Source: JAGNHB01 sp964436005
GTDB taxonomy: Bacteria; Acidobacteriota; JAAYUB01
Direction: 5' to 3'
Length of the DNA: 64,000 nucleotides
Assembly (NCBI GenBank): GCA_964436005.1
Contig: CAYTBK010000004.1
Span: 17,715 to 81,714, forward strand
Shown: positions 17,952-26,767 of the stretch, one piece after another
Numbering within the stretch: the first letter of the stretch is position 1
Layout of the letters: each line of letters begins with the position of its first letter
The notes under the pieces: model-generated
The model's database searches: none
Told to the model about the DNA's origin: nothing
Seen by the model: the letters and a program-made list of their open reading frames with translations, nothing else
Program-made: the position numbers and the translations under genes

Positions 17952-18458
17952 TTATAGGGGAATGAGAGGGAAAGTGCAACAACTTACCACACGGCTCCGG
18001 TCCGGGCAGCCCCGCACCATGTCCTCGAGGGTGGCGCCGGTGACGGGGTGGGTGAAGCCGGGCGGCGCCACTTCCGAAAGCGGCACCAGGACGAACCGCC
18101 TCCCGCCGGCTCGCGGGTGGGGAATTTCCAGCCCATCTTCCGACACGATCAGGCGGTCGAAGAAAATGATGTCCATATCGAGGGTCCGCGGGGCGTTGGC
18201 ATAAGGGCGGGCGCGCATCTCGGCCTCCTCCAGCGCCCGGAAAGCCTCCAGGACGCCCCGGGGGGAAAGCTCCGTATCAAAGCGGACGGCGCAATTCATG
18301 AACCAGTCCGGATCCGGGCAGGCGACCGGCTCGGTTTCGTACACGGCGGAAACCGCTGCGGGAGTCAACCCGAAGGCGCGGCTTCCCCGTATGCCGTTCC
18401 GCAGGTGGCCCAACCGGTCGCCGACATTGGAACCGAGGGAAGCGAGCACAATGCTCAA
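17952..18458 (-). CDS. folK: 2-amino-4-hydroxy-6-hydroxymethyldihydropteridine pyrophosphokinase
   Basis: FolK transfers pyrophosphate from ATP to 6-hydroxymethyl-7,8-dihydropterin in folate synthesis. The 168-residue protein shows the family hallmarks in order: the N-terminal LASLGSNVGDR, YETEPV, DWFMNCAVRFDT, and the metal/substrate block RTLDMDIIFFD, then IPHPRAGGRRFVLVPLSEVAP. The best start is TTG at 18458, whose TTGA overlaps the stop of lptD; GGAGG lies five bases before it within the lptD coding sequence. Translational coupling to lptD is therefore likely. GTG codons upstream and downstream of it are weaker alternatives. Confidence 0.9.
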   Translation of the reverse strand: MSIVLASLGSNVGDRLGHLRNGIRGSRAFGLTPAAVSAVYETEPVACPDPDWFMNCAVRFDTELSPRGVLEAFRALEEAEMRARPYANAPRTLDMDIIFFDRLIVSEDGLEIPHPRAGGRRFVLVPLSEVAPPGFTHPVTGATLEDMVRGCPDRSRVVSCCTFPLIPL

Positions 18459-20770
18459 TACCACCTCCGGCCCATGTTGCGCAGCGGCCCGAACTCCCCC
18501 ACCCCCCGGAGATAGAGGGAAAAACGGATTTCGTTGTCGTTCGGACGGCCGACCAGGTTGTAGCGGATGTATTCCGCCGACAGGCCGATGCAGTCCAGGT
18601 GGTAATCCAGGCGGACATAGATGTTTTCCACCTTGCTGGTGTCCATGTTGTAGGCGACGTTGAACTCCCCGCTCAGCCCTTTGCCCTTCCGGCCAAGGCC
18701 GAAGGAGGACTGCAGATAGTGGTTCCGCATGAGGTCCAGGTCCAGGTTCTTCACCCGGATGTAGGCCAGCGAGGTGAAGATCCAGTCCCTGGCGCAGGTG
18801 GCCGAAACCGACCAGGCCCCCACCTGCTTGTGCACGGAGTCGTACTCCACCCGGGCCTCGCCGGAAACGCCGGAGGCCGGGGAGAAGGCAAACTCCGCCT
18901 GCAAAGGGGAAAAGCGGCGGGGCACGGAGGGAGAAGAGTACGGGCTGAAGGAAAGCCAGGGGGAAATGCGGTTGTCGCGCCCGTACTCGAGGTCGCCCCC
19001 GAAATCCGGGTCGGCGAAGTACTTCTGGCGCAGGCACAGCCGCGCCCACTCTCGCGAGGAACCGTCTCCCCGCTTCCCGAACCAGCGGTTCACGAAATAG
19101 TACTCCACCTCGTTGGTGTTGGTGAGGATGTCCACGGAATCGAAACGGATCACGCGTTCCAGCGAATCGGTGTGGGACTGCCACCGCCAGGTCGCGCCGA
19201 ACTCCATGACATGCTTGAGGGTGACGTCGCCGAAGTGCCAGAAACCATACAGGCGGGGCCCGTCGACGTTGACCTCCAGGGCGGCCATGCGGCGGAAGAG
19301 AACCCGGCTGGACGTCGTCGGGGAATCCTCCTCCCCGGGCACGGCCGGCGGCAGGCTGTCGCTGTAGTACGTGGCCCGCAGCGACGGGACCACCGTCACC
19401 CGGAGCAGGTCGCCCAGGTGGAAGGGCAGGAACAGGCTGGGGTGAACGTCCATGCGCACGACCGGCTTGGGCGTGTTGAAAGACTCCTCCACGGAACTGT
19501 CGGCGCTTGTCCAGTGCACGTCCTTGTCCAGCAGAGAAACCCGCCCGTCGAGGTAGAACCAGACCGGGGCGTCGGCCAATTGCTTGCCCGTCACGCCGAC
19601 GTAGCCCTCGGGAAGTGACCTTCCGAGGTAGCGTGACCCCGGCAGGTAGAGGCGCAGCCGGTCGAGGACCGCATGCACCATGAAGGTGTCCCAGGTCCTG
19701 ATCACGTCGCCGTGGAGGATCTCGTCGGGACGCACCAATCCGGCGAAGGTGTCGGACCAGGTCTGCCGGAACTGCATGCTGGTGGTCAGGTTCATCTGCA
19801 CGGCGCCCCGGAAGCCGTCGCCGAAGGCGAAGACCGAGTTGGTGTAGAAGGCGCTGCCGCCGGCGTCCTCGCGGTCCTGGACCGAGTAGGTGGCGAAGTC
19901 GATGCTGGTCAGCTCGGACAGTTCGGCCCGGAAGTGCGTGCCGACGCCGAACCCGCGCTTGGAGTAGTACTCGCCGGTCAGGGTCACGTCGGCGCTGCGC
20001 CCGAGCACGACGTACACGGACTCGGAAGCCTCGAACCCCTTGATGTTGGAATTGCCGGCGCTGGGGAAGGTCAGGCCGGTCTTCCGCCCTTCCTGCGGCA
20101 CGGGGAACTTCACCCACGGCAGGTAGAAGACGGGCAGCCCGAACAGGCGCAGGACCGAGCCCTTCAGGGTGGCGTTGCCGTCCTTGACCACGCGGGCGTG
20201 GGCGCAGGAGAAGGACCAGTGCGGGTGGTGGTCCTTGTTGCAGGAGGTGATTTCCCCGTCCTCGAACACGTAGACAGACTCGCTCTCCCGGCCGGCCACG
20301 GCCGTGGAGAAACGGAACCCCTCCATCCGCCCGTGCAGCCCCCGGAAGGAGCCGGTCTTCTCCTTGACATCGAAGGAGAAGCTGTCGGAGTGGATCTCCT
20401 CGCCCTTGCGGCGGAAGGTCACGTGGCCGTCGCCCGTGGCCTTTTCCGTGTTGGAGTCGTAGGTCACGGAGTCCGCCAGCAGTTCCACATCCCGGAAGCG
20501 AACGGAAACGTTCCCCTTCGCCTGGTAGACCCCTCCGCCGGACGTCTGCTCGCGGGAGCGGATGGTCACCACCCCGTCCCGGAAGGGAATGGCGGTTTCC
20601 ACTTCCTGGGCGGCGCTCTCCTGCTCGCCGAGGGCGGCGAGGGCTCCTTCCTCGCCCGACGGCAGGACCCAGGCCCAGGCCAGCATCCCGCAGGCGGCCA
20701 GGAGAAAGAAACGGGCCCAGGCGCCGCGGCATCGTCCATTTTCTTTGCAAATGTTCATTTCAAGCATCAT
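18455..20770 (-). CDS. lptD: LPS-assembly outer-membrane protein LptD
   Basis: LptD is the outer-membrane barrel that, with the lipoprotein LptE, inserts lipopolysaccharide into the outer leaflet. The 771-residue product has a membrane-targeting segment (ARFFLLAACGMLAWAWVLP). An OstA-type beta-jellyroll follows (about 70-200), with YQAKGNVSVRFRDVELLADSVTYD and ATGDGHVTF. After this comes a long barrel domain rich in alternating aromatic/polar strands, including FGLPVFYLPWVKFPVP, the usual LptD LPxFYLPW motif, and ending RNMGRRWY. The length fits the family (about 750-850). It demonstrates a diderm envelope with LPS or a similar glycolipid. It starts 96 bases downstream of nadC and overlaps folK by four bases. 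Confidence 0.9.
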   Translation of the reverse strand: MMLEMNICKENGRCRGAWARFFLLAACGMLAWAWVLPSGEEGALAALGEQESAAQEVETAIPFRDGVVTIRSREQTSGGGVYQAKGNVSVRFRDVELLADSVTYDSNTEKATGDGHVTFRRKGEEIHSDSFSFDVKEKTGSFRGLHGRMEGFRFSTAVAGRESESVYVFEDGEITSCNKDHHPHWSFSCAHARVVKDGNATLKGSVLRLFGLPVFYLPWVKFPVPQEGRKTGLTFPSAGNSNIKGFEASESVYVVLGRSADVTLTGEYYSKRGFGVGTHFRAELSELTSIDFATYSVQDREDAGGSAFYTNSVFAFGDGFRGAVQMNLTTSMQFRQTWSDTFAGLVRPDEILHGDVIRTWDTFMVHAVLDRLRLYLPGSRYLGRSLPEGYVGVTGKQLADAPVWFYLDGRVSLLDKDVHWTSADSSVEESFNTPKPVVRMDVHPSLFLPFHLGDLLRVTVVPSLRATYYSDSLPPAVPGEEDSPTTSSRVLFRRMAALEVNVDGPRLYGFWHFGDVTLKHVMEFGATWRWQSHTDSLERVIRFDSVDILTNTNEVEYYFVNRWFGKRGDGSSREWARLCLRQKYFADPDFGGDLEYGRDNRISPWLSFSPYSSPSVPRRFSPLQAEFAFSPASGVSGEARVEYDSVHKQVGAWSVSATCARDWIFTSLAYIRVKNLDLDLMRNHYLQSSFGLGRKGKGLSGEFNVAYNMDTSKVENIYVRLDYHLDCIGLSAEYIRYNLVGRPNDNEIRFSLYLRGVGEFGPLRNMGRRWY

Positions 20771-20866
20771 AGGCGAGAAGCACCACCTCTGCGGGCATCC
20801 CCTCCGTTCCGGCTCACCCGGCCGGAACGACGCCGGGCCCCCCCGGCGGAAGGGTTGGCGAAGTCT

Positions 20867-21700
20867 TTACATATCCAGGCCGATGTCCAGCCACCGGGCC
20901 CGGGTGATGACCGCCGAAGTGGACACGAAATCCACCCCGGCAGCGGCCAGGCCGCCCAGGTTTTCGAGCAGGACGCCGCCGGACACCTCGGTGAAGGCGC
21001 GCCCCGCAACGAGTTTCACGGCCTCGGCCACCGTCTCGAGGGACATGTTGTCCAGCATGATGATGTCGGCGCCGGCCTCCAGCGCCTCGCCGACCTGCTC
21101 GAGGGTTTCGGTCTCCACCTCGATCCGCACGGTGACGGGGACGTTCTTGCGCACCTGCCGGACAGATTCCAGGATGCCCCCGGCGACGGCGATGTGGTTG
21201 TCCTTGATGATCACGCCGTCGAACAGGCCCAGGCGGTGGTTCATCCCGCCGCCGACCCGCACGGCGTATTTCTCGAACCGGCGGAAACCCGGGGTCGTTT
21301 TGCGCGTGTCCAGGAGGCGTGTCCGGCTCCCTTCCAAAACCCCGGTGTAACGCCTCGTTTCCGTGGCGATGCCCGACAGCCGCTGCAGGATGTTGAGCGC
21401 CGTCCGCTCGCCGGAGAGGATGGCGGAGGCGGGCCCCTTGACGGTGGCGATTTCCGCCCCCGGGGACATCTGGTCTCCGTCCTTGAAGAAGACGCCGGCC
21501 CACTCCACTTTCGGGCTGAGGATCCGGAACGTCTCCAGCGCGAAGTGCAACCCCGCCAGAACGCCGCCGTCCCGGGCGACGAAACGGGCCTCGATGTTCC
21601 GGGCCGCCAGCCCCGGAAGGCTGGCCGTGGTCAGATCGCCCGTGCCGATGTCCTCTTCCAGGAAACGCCGCATTTCGCTTTGCAGGTGAAGATCGATCAT
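20867..21700 (-). CDS. nadC: Nicotinate-nucleotide pyrophosphorylase (quinolinate phosphoribosyltransferase)
   Basis: NadC converts quinolinate and PRPP to nicotinate mononucleotide in de novo NAD synthesis. The 277-residue protein matches the family length. Motifs in order are the N-terminal EDIGTGDLTT, GERTALNILQRLSGIAT, the PRPP/quinolinate block LDTRKTTPGFRRFEKYAVRVGGGMNHRLGLFDGVIIKDNH, the metal-site segment ADIIMLDNMS, and the C-terminal EVSGGVLLENL. The ATG follows the nadB stop codon after one base, so nadB and nadC form a tight pair catalysing consecutive ends of the quinolinate branch. No nadA is visible in the window. Confidence 0.95.
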   Translation of the reverse strand: MIDLHLQSEMRRFLEEDIGTGDLTTASLPGLAARNIEARFVARDGGVLAGLHFALETFRILSPKVEWAGVFFKDGDQMSPGAEIATVKGPASAILSGERTALNILQRLSGIATETRRYTGVLEGSRTRLLDTRKTTPGFRRFEKYAVRVGGGMNHRLGLFDGVIIKDNHIAVAGGILESVRQVRKNVPVTVRIEVETETLEQVGEALEAGADIIMLDNMSLETVAEAVKLVAGRAFTEVSGGVLLENLGGLAAAGVDFVSTSAVITRARWLDIGLDM

Positions 21701-21701
21701 A

Positions 21702-23303
21702 TTATTCCACCCATTCCGCTTGAATGTTCTCGGTCACGGTTCCCCGGAAGACATCCACGTGCCGCTTGTTGGCTTCGTCCCGGTCGGGGTAGTCGGCCCG
21801 GTAATGCCCGCCCCGGCTGCATTTCCGCTCCCGGGCCGCCGCCGCCACCGCCAGCCCGGCGAGGAGCCGGTGGCGCAGTTCCAGCGCCTGCAGCGAAGCC
21901 GGGCGGCCCAGGCCGGCCAGCAGTCCGCGGATGTTCTCCACCGCCTCGGAGAGCCCCTCTCCGGTCCGGATGATGCCCACCTGGTCCCACATCAGGTCGC
22001 GGAAGGCGGCCAGCGTCCGCTCCACCTCGCCGTCGCCGGACAGCGGAAGTTCGTCGGGCACCGGACAACCTTCCGAGAACAGGACGTCGCTCCCCGGGGC
22101 GACCAGCAGAGACGGGTCGGCCACGAGCTGTCGCCCGGCCCGCATCCCGAAGACCAGGCCTTCCAGGAGCGAGTTGCTGGCCAGCCGGTTGGCGCCGTGC
22201 ACCCCCGTGCAGGCGGTCTCGCCGGCGGCCAGGAGCCCGGGCACCCGGGTCCGGCCGGCCGTGTCGACCTTGACGCCCCCCATGAAGTAGTGGGCGGCCG
22301 GGGAAACGGGGATCGGCTCCCGGGCGATGTCGACGCCCTCGGCCTGGCACTTGGCGTACAGCCCGGGAAAGCGTTTCCGCAGGAAGGGCGCCTTGAAGTG
22401 GGTCATGTCCAGAAAAACATGGTCGGCCCGGGACGCCTCCTGCTCGCGGAGGATGGCCCGGCTGACGATGTCGCGGGGGGCCAGTTCGGCCATGGGGTGG
22501 TAGCGCGGCATGAAGCGTTCGCCCGACGCATTCCGCAGCAGCCCGCCTTCCCCCCGCATGGCCTCCGACAGCAGAAAGCGCCGGGAACCGGGCCGGTGAA
22601 AGCTGGTGGGGTGAAACTGAACGAATTCCATGTCCTCCAGGACCGCCCCCACGGCGTAGGCCATGGCGAAGCCGTCGCCCGTGGCCTGCTCCGAGTTGGT
22701 GGTCCGGCTGTAGAGGTTGCCCGCCCCGCCGGTGGCCAGGAAGGTGGCCCGGGACCGGATGGCCAGCACGCGGCCGCTCCCGCCGTCCACGGTGAAGGCG
22801 CCGCGGCAGGCGCCGTCGTCCACCGCCAGGCCGATGGAGGCGTGGTTTTCCAGGATGCGGATGCGCGGCATGGAAGTGGCCTTGCGGACCAGGGTGGACA
22901 TGATCTCGTGCCCGGTGGCGTCGCCGTGGGCGTGCAGGATCCGGTTCATGCGGTGGGCGCCCTCCCGGCAGAAGGCCAGGTCCTTGCCCTGCCGGTCGAA
23001 GACCGCCCCCCACTCGATGAGCTGCATGACGCAGAGCGGCCCCTCCTCCACCAGGGTGCGCAGAGCCTCCTCGCGGCAGAGGTAGTCGCCGGCGCTCATG
23101 GTGTCCTGGAAATGGAAGAAGGGGGAGTCCTCCTCGCGGATGGCGGCGGCGATACCGCCCTGGGCGATGTCGGTGTTGCAGTCGAAAAGCTTGCCCTTGG
23201 TCACCACCAGAACATCGTAGGCCGCCGCCAGGTGGATGGCGGCGCTGAGCCCGGTGATCCCGGAACCGATGACCAGGATGTCTGTGTGCAAGGTGTCAGG
23301 CAA
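21702..23303 (-). CDS. nadB: L-aspartate oxidase
   Basis: NadB is a FAD enzyme that oxidises aspartate to iminoaspartate, which NadA condenses to quinolinate. The start is the TTG at 23303, preceded by GGGAGG at six bases; it gives PDTLHTDILVIGSGITGLSAA directly before the dinucleotide-binding GxGxxG and a 533-residue protein, the usual NadB length. The frame stays open much further upstream, but only through repeats. Other family blocks are IAQGGIAAA, HTHGD-like ILHAHGDATG, MEFVQFHPTSFH, FLLSEAMRGEGG, ARPIPV-like EPIPVSPAAHYFMGG, and the FAD-binding GETACTGVHGANRLASNSLLEG. It is the first gene of the minus-strand cluster. Confidence 0.93.
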   Translation of the reverse strand: MPDTLHTDILVIGSGITGLSAAIHLAAAYDVLVVTKGKLFDCNTDIAQGGIAAAIREEDSPFFHFQDTMSAGDYLCREEALRTLVEEGPLCVMQLIEWGAVFDRQGKDLAFCREGAHRMNRILHAHGDATGHEIMSTLVRKATSMPRIRILENHASIGLAVDDGACRGAFTVDGGSGRVLAIRSRATFLATGGAGNLYSRTTNSEQATGDGFAMAYAVGAVLEDMEFVQFHPTSFHRPGSRRFLLSEAMRGEGGLLRNASGERFMPRYHPMAELAPRDIVSRAILREQEASRADHVFLDMTHFKAPFLRKRFPGLYAKCQAEGVDIAREPIPVSPAAHYFMGGVKVDTAGRTRVPGLLAAGETACTGVHGANRLASNSLLEGLVFGMRAGRQLVADPSLLVAPGSDVLFSEGCPVPDELPLSGDGEVERTLAAFRDLMWDQVGIIRTGEGLSEAVENIRGLLAGLGRPASLQALELRHRLLAGLAVAAAARERKCSRGGHYRADYPDRDEANKRHVDVFRGTVTENIQAEWVE

Positions 23304-23366
23304 AATGATCCTCCCGGCGTTTCCGGATTGTCGCACAGCCGGCTGCAAATGGGAAGGGCCATTTCC

Positions 23367-23516
23367 ACATGGATATGCAGGGTGGGCAGGACGGGGCGAC
23401 GGGCGGACGGGCGGATTGGGCGACGGGCGGACGGGCGGATTGGGCGACGGGCGGACGGACTCGGGCGGACGGGCGTACCGTCGTCCATCCCGTTCCTCCT
23501 GTCCATCCATGTCCCG
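23367..23516. repeat. Inverted-repeat element with ACATGGAT ends enclosing a 24-base tandem repeat
   Basis: The ends ACATGGATATGCAGG and CCTCCTGTCCATCCATGT are imperfect inverted copies of an ACATGGAT(GG)ACAGGAT-type sequence also seen at 23798, 34022 and 61921. Between them, bases 23394-23459 are about 2.7 copies of a 24-base unit that begins GGGCGACGGGCGG and ends GGCGGATT. No gene is visible. Confidence 0.75.
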
Positions 23517-23541
23517 TCTCGCCGGCCCCGTCGCCCGATTC

Positions 23542-24203
23542 TGGACACCCACTCTCCGACGCCCGATGCTGGACACCCACCCTTCGACGATTCTGGACAC
23601 CCAACCTTCGACGGGACACTCCCGATTGCGCCCGATTGTGGACCCGATTGTGGACACCCACTCTCCGACGAGACTCCCGATTTTGGACATCCACCCCAAT
23701 CGCTTGAACCGCTGCACTGGCGGAAACCGGAGATGGTTCTCCCGGGGGCGCCGCGGCGCAGGGGCCGAGCGGGGAAGGAAAACGGGCCGGAAGCGGAACA
23801 TGGATGCACCGGATGGACATGATGGACAGGATGGCGATGTCCCCGAATCCTGCCCATCCCGTATATCCATGTAAAACCAAACGATACGATTCCGGCATCA
23901 GAACGCCGGCCGAGCGCGTTGGTTGGGTGTCCACAACCCGAGCGCGTTGGTTGGGTGTCCACAACCCGAGCGAGATGGTTGGGTGTCCACATCCCGATCG
24001 AGATGGTTGGGTGTCCACATCCCGATCACAATCCTCGCCCTCGCCACCGCCCTTCCCCGCGCCCCTGCGCCACCGTGAGAGAATCCCGACCGCGGACACC
24101 CACGGCTTGCGACAGGTGGGTGTCCATGACCATCCCGGGGGCACAGAATGGTCTGACCTTACTTGGGTGTCCTGAGCTGTCCCGAATGACAAGTGGGTGT
24201 CCG
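23542..24203. repeat. Repeat array R5 of the GGGTGTCCACA family
   Basis: This array lies between nadB and the TonB receptor. The left half (23542-23690) has TGGACACCC units spaced irregularly, with CTCTCCGACG or CTTCGACG between them. The right half (23928-24203) has the reverse complement, including four GGTTGGGTGTCCAC units (23928-24020) whose linkers are nearly identical, then scattered GTGGGTGTCC copies. Between the halves lies the ACATGGAT element. It contains no copy of the 103-base core found in R1-R4. Confidence 0.85.
23798..23872. repeat. ACATGGAT...ATCCATGT inverted-repeat element
   Basis: The element begins ACATGGATGCACCGGATGG, contains GATGGACAGGATGG, and ends ATCCTGCCCATCCCG then TATATCCATGT. 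Elements of this ACAGGAT/ATCCTGT type are common extragenic palindromes in many unrelated bacteria. It sits in the middle of array R5. Confidence 0.75.
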
Positions 24204-24223
24204 GGAATACCTGGAGAGGCGGC

Positions 24224-26080
24224 TCAGCGCGAAGGCGAAGAAACCTGCCCGGCCCGGTCCAGGCGGACCCGCAACCCCACCCGGAAGCCGATGCCGGGCA
24301 TGGGCACGCCCTGGATCTCCTCGATGCGGGCGTCGAAAAGGTTCTCGCCCTCGGCCGCAAGGGTCAGCGCCTTCCAGTTCCAGGCCAGCCGGGCCGACAT
24401 GGTCAGATAGCGACGGCCGGACGCCCGCACCTTGCCCTGCAGGGCGGCGGTGACCGAAAGGCCGCGCCCCGGTTCCAGGCAGGCCGCGGCGTCGACTCCG
24501 TGCCGGAGGCAGTCCAGGGCGTAGCGGGACTCGAAGCCGCCCTCCTCCGCCGAGACGTCCGTCCAGGCGTAGCTGCCCCACAGGCGCAGCCCCGCCGCCG
24601 GCCGGCTCTCCAGCGAGGCCGAGGCCCCCAGGCAGTTGAGCCGCCCGATGTTCTCCGCTTGCCAGGGATCCGTGGAGTGCCAGCGCACCCAGTCGATAAC
24701 GTCCCGTTCCCGGCGCGCATACACCGTCGTCTGAACGAGCAGGTCCGGCCGCAGGGCCCAGTCGAACCCGCCTTCCACGGAAACGCTCTTTTCCGGCACG
24801 AGGTTCGGGTTCCCGATTTGAGCAGGGCTAGAGTAGTACAGTTCCGTGAAAGACGGCACCCGGAACGCCGTGCCCGCCGCCGCGCGCAGGCGAAGGTCGT
24901 CGCGGAGCTGCCAGGCCAGCCCCAGCGCCGGCAGCGCCCGGCAGCCCCAGTCGGTGTAGGAATCCAGCCGGAGTCCCGCCTCCAGCTCCACCCCCTCCGC
25001 CGGGCGCCACTCCGCCTGCGCCGCCAGGCCGCCCTGGCGACGCTCATGGTTCCCCAGCCTCGGGGAGACGATGGAGGAATCCGAGAATTCCCCGACCACG
25101 GCCACCGTCCAGGAGTCCCCCCGCAGGGGCGAGGAGACGGCGCGCACCAGGCTGTTGACGGTGGTGTGGCGGTTCTCGTACAGGGACGGGTTGTTCCGGT
25201 ACAGCACGAAGTGGTCGTCGTGCTCCTTGCGGAGCACCGACACCGTCAAGGGGCCCGGGAAAAGGCCAGGGTCGTTGAGCGTGACGGATCCCGCCAGCGC
25301 GGAAACGGCGGTGTCCTCCCAGGATGGGTAGTTCCCGTAGAACCCCTGGGCCCCGAAGCGGTTCTCCTGCCGCATGCCGGAGACGGAAGCCCTCCCCCAG
25401 CCGAAGGCGGATCCTCCGTTGGCGTAGAGAGTGCGCACGTCGTAATCGCGGTTGGGAGCGAAACCGTCGGAGACGTCGGTCCGGCAGGCCACGGCGGCGC
25501 CGGCAGGGCCGGATGAGACGGATGCGTCCAGCGCCGCCGAGCGGTTCCCGAAGGACCCGCCCCAGGTTTCCGCCGAGGCTCCGGTGACCCAGTCCTTTTT
25601 CGTGACGATGTTGATGACGCCGCCCACGGCGTCGGCACCGAAAAGAACGGCGTGGGAACCGGGGACGACCTCGATGCGCTCCACCCGGCTGAGCGGCACG
25701 GGGATCTCGGTGTTGAAGTGAGCCGTCTGGGCGTCGTTCCACCGCAGGCCGTCCACGCAGACGAGGACCCCGGCGTAGGACGACCCGCGCATCTGCACGT
25801 CGCCGCCGAAGCCGCCGGGCGTACGCGGCGTCAGGTCCACCTGGGCCACGTAGCGGAGGACGTCGCCCACCGTCAGGGCGCCGACGCTGTCGATGAACTC
25901 CCGGTCGATGACCACCGTCTCCTTGGCCGCGTCGCCCGCCGAAGCGGGATCGACGACCCCCTGAACCGTGACGGTTTCCTGAATGGGCTGCACCTTTGGG
26001 CCCGGATTCTCCGGCCCCGCCGGCGCCGGCGCCGCACAGGCAAACAGGGAAAGCAGCCAGAGCAGACAACGCGTTTTCAT
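24224..26080 (-). CDS. TonB-dependent outer-membrane receptor
   Basis: This 618-residue protein starts at the ATG giving MKTRCLLWLLSLFACAAPAPA, a signal peptide; the frame extends 429 bases further upstream but only through repeat DNA. The plug domain (about 35-170) has ETVTVQG, VGDVLRYVAQVDL, DVQMRGSSYAGVLVCVDGLRWND and VERIEVVPGSHAVLFGADAVGGVINIVTKK. A 22-strand-type barrel follows, with FRVPSFTELYYSSPAQIGNPNLVPEKS near 415-445. Its size and plug resemble BtuB-like receptors for cobalamin or similar small ligands. Unlike the receptor at 43651, I found no cobalamin riboswitch upstream, so its substrate is open. It is monocistronic between repeat arrays R5 and R6. Confidence 0.88.
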   Translation of the reverse strand: MKTRCLLWLLSLFACAAPAPAGPENPGPKVQPIQETVTVQGVVDPASAGDAAKETVVIDREFIDSVGALTVGDVLRYVAQVDLTPRTPGGFGGDVQMRGSSYAGVLVCVDGLRWNDAQTAHFNTEIPVPLSRVERIEVVPGSHAVLFGADAVGGVINIVTKKDWVTGASAETWGGSFGNRSAALDASVSSGPAGAAVACRTDVSDGFAPNRDYDVRTLYANGGSAFGWGRASVSGMRQENRFGAQGFYGNYPSWEDTAVSALAGSVTLNDPGLFPGPLTVSVLRKEHDDHFVLYRNNPSLYENRHTTVNSLVRAVSSPLRGDSWTVAVVGEFSDSSIVSPRLGNHERRQGGLAAQAEWRPAEGVELEAGLRLDSYTDWGCRALPALGLAWQLRDDLRLRAAAGTAFRVPSFTELYYSSPAQIGNPNLVPEKSVSVEGGFDWALRPDLLVQTTVYARRERDVIDWVRWHSTDPWQAENIGRLNCLGASASLESRPAAGLRLWGSYAWTDVSAEEGGFESRYALDCLRHGVDAAACLEPGRGLSVTAALQGKVRASGRRYLTMSARLAWNWKALTLAAEGENLFDARIEEIQGVPMPGIGFRVGLRVRLDRAGQVSSPSR

Positions 26081-26346
26081 GACTCGCGGTCCCGCCTTCC
26101 GCCCAGACCGTTCCGGGCCAAAATGGGAGACAGTATACCCGAGGCTGCAAGCCCCCTGCTCTTGCCTGGATGCCCGATGCCCGTCACGGGGGCAAGGCGG
26201 CGCGGGGGTGGCCGGAAAATCACGGGAAGTCAAGCGGAGGCATCGAGGGGCAGGATGATCGGGATGGGAAAGGCAACTTCCCGTCCTGCCTGTTTCAGCG
26301 CCCCGAGCATGGCGGTGCACAGGCCCCGGCTCCTCCCCCGCCTTTC

Positions 26347-26545
26347 CGGACACCCAACAGGTGAAGCATTTCTGGACATCCAACAAGTAAAGTCGTGGAC
26401 ATCCGCCTCTGCAATGGGCGAGCAGTGAAGTCGTGGGCGCCCACTCCTGACAGGGGCAAGCAGTGGACAAGCTGTGGACACCCACCCGTGGCAGAGGGTG
26501 GGTGTCCACACCTGGCCCGCGCCTGGCATTCGGTGGGTGTCCACA
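26347..26545. repeat. Repeat array R6 of the GGGTGTCCACA family
   Basis: Degenerate CGGACACCCAAC, TGGACATCCAAC and TGGACATCCGCC units on the left are followed by GTGGACACCCACCC, then two GTGGGTGTCCACA units on the right (about 26499 and 26532). It lies in the divergent intergenic region between the TonB receptor and the carboxylase operon. It is more decayed than the other arrays. Confidence 0.8.
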
Positions 26546-26647
26546 GGGCGGAAATATTTGCCGACCCGCAGTGTTTTCTTCGTAACTATATTTATTTGTT
26601 TGGATAACAATTTCGCCACACCCCGGCCGGCAGCGGGGCGGAAAGGT

Positions 26648-26676
26648 TTGATTTTACCGGAAGGCGGTGGTATAGT
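26648..26676 (+). promoter_or_regulatory. Sigma-70-type promoter for the acyl-CoA carboxylase operon
   Basis: TTGATT (26648-26653) and TATAGT (26671-26676) are 17 bases apart. The first gene starts at 26768, giving a leader of about 85 bases. This is the only good promoter I see between the repeat array and the operon. Confidence 0.6.
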
Positions 26677-26767
26677 CCGGCGCTTGCATCCGGCTGCTCT
26701 GCCGGCAGAACCCGTTGGGGCTTCGGCATAGAGAAACCGGCGTCACTCCGACACGGGAGGATAATCC

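Noticed and set aside
21720..23822. Long plus-strand open frame opposite nadB, and similar long frames opposite other genes such as lptD, dnaE and the antiporter genes
   Set aside because: Antisense frames are common in GC-rich DNA; these encode low-complexity Gly/Arg/Pro/His-rich products, while the opposite strand shows clear conserved families.
26081..26340. Possible cobalamin riboswitch upstream of the first TonB receptor
   Set aside because: I looked for the GCCACTG box and the GCCAGGAGACCTGCC-like motif on the minus strand and found neither.
26597..26617. TTGTTTGGATAACAATTTC resembles half of the lac operator
   Set aside because: Only one half-site, no LacI-type gene nearby, and not followed by vector sequence; probably chance in an AT-rich patch.
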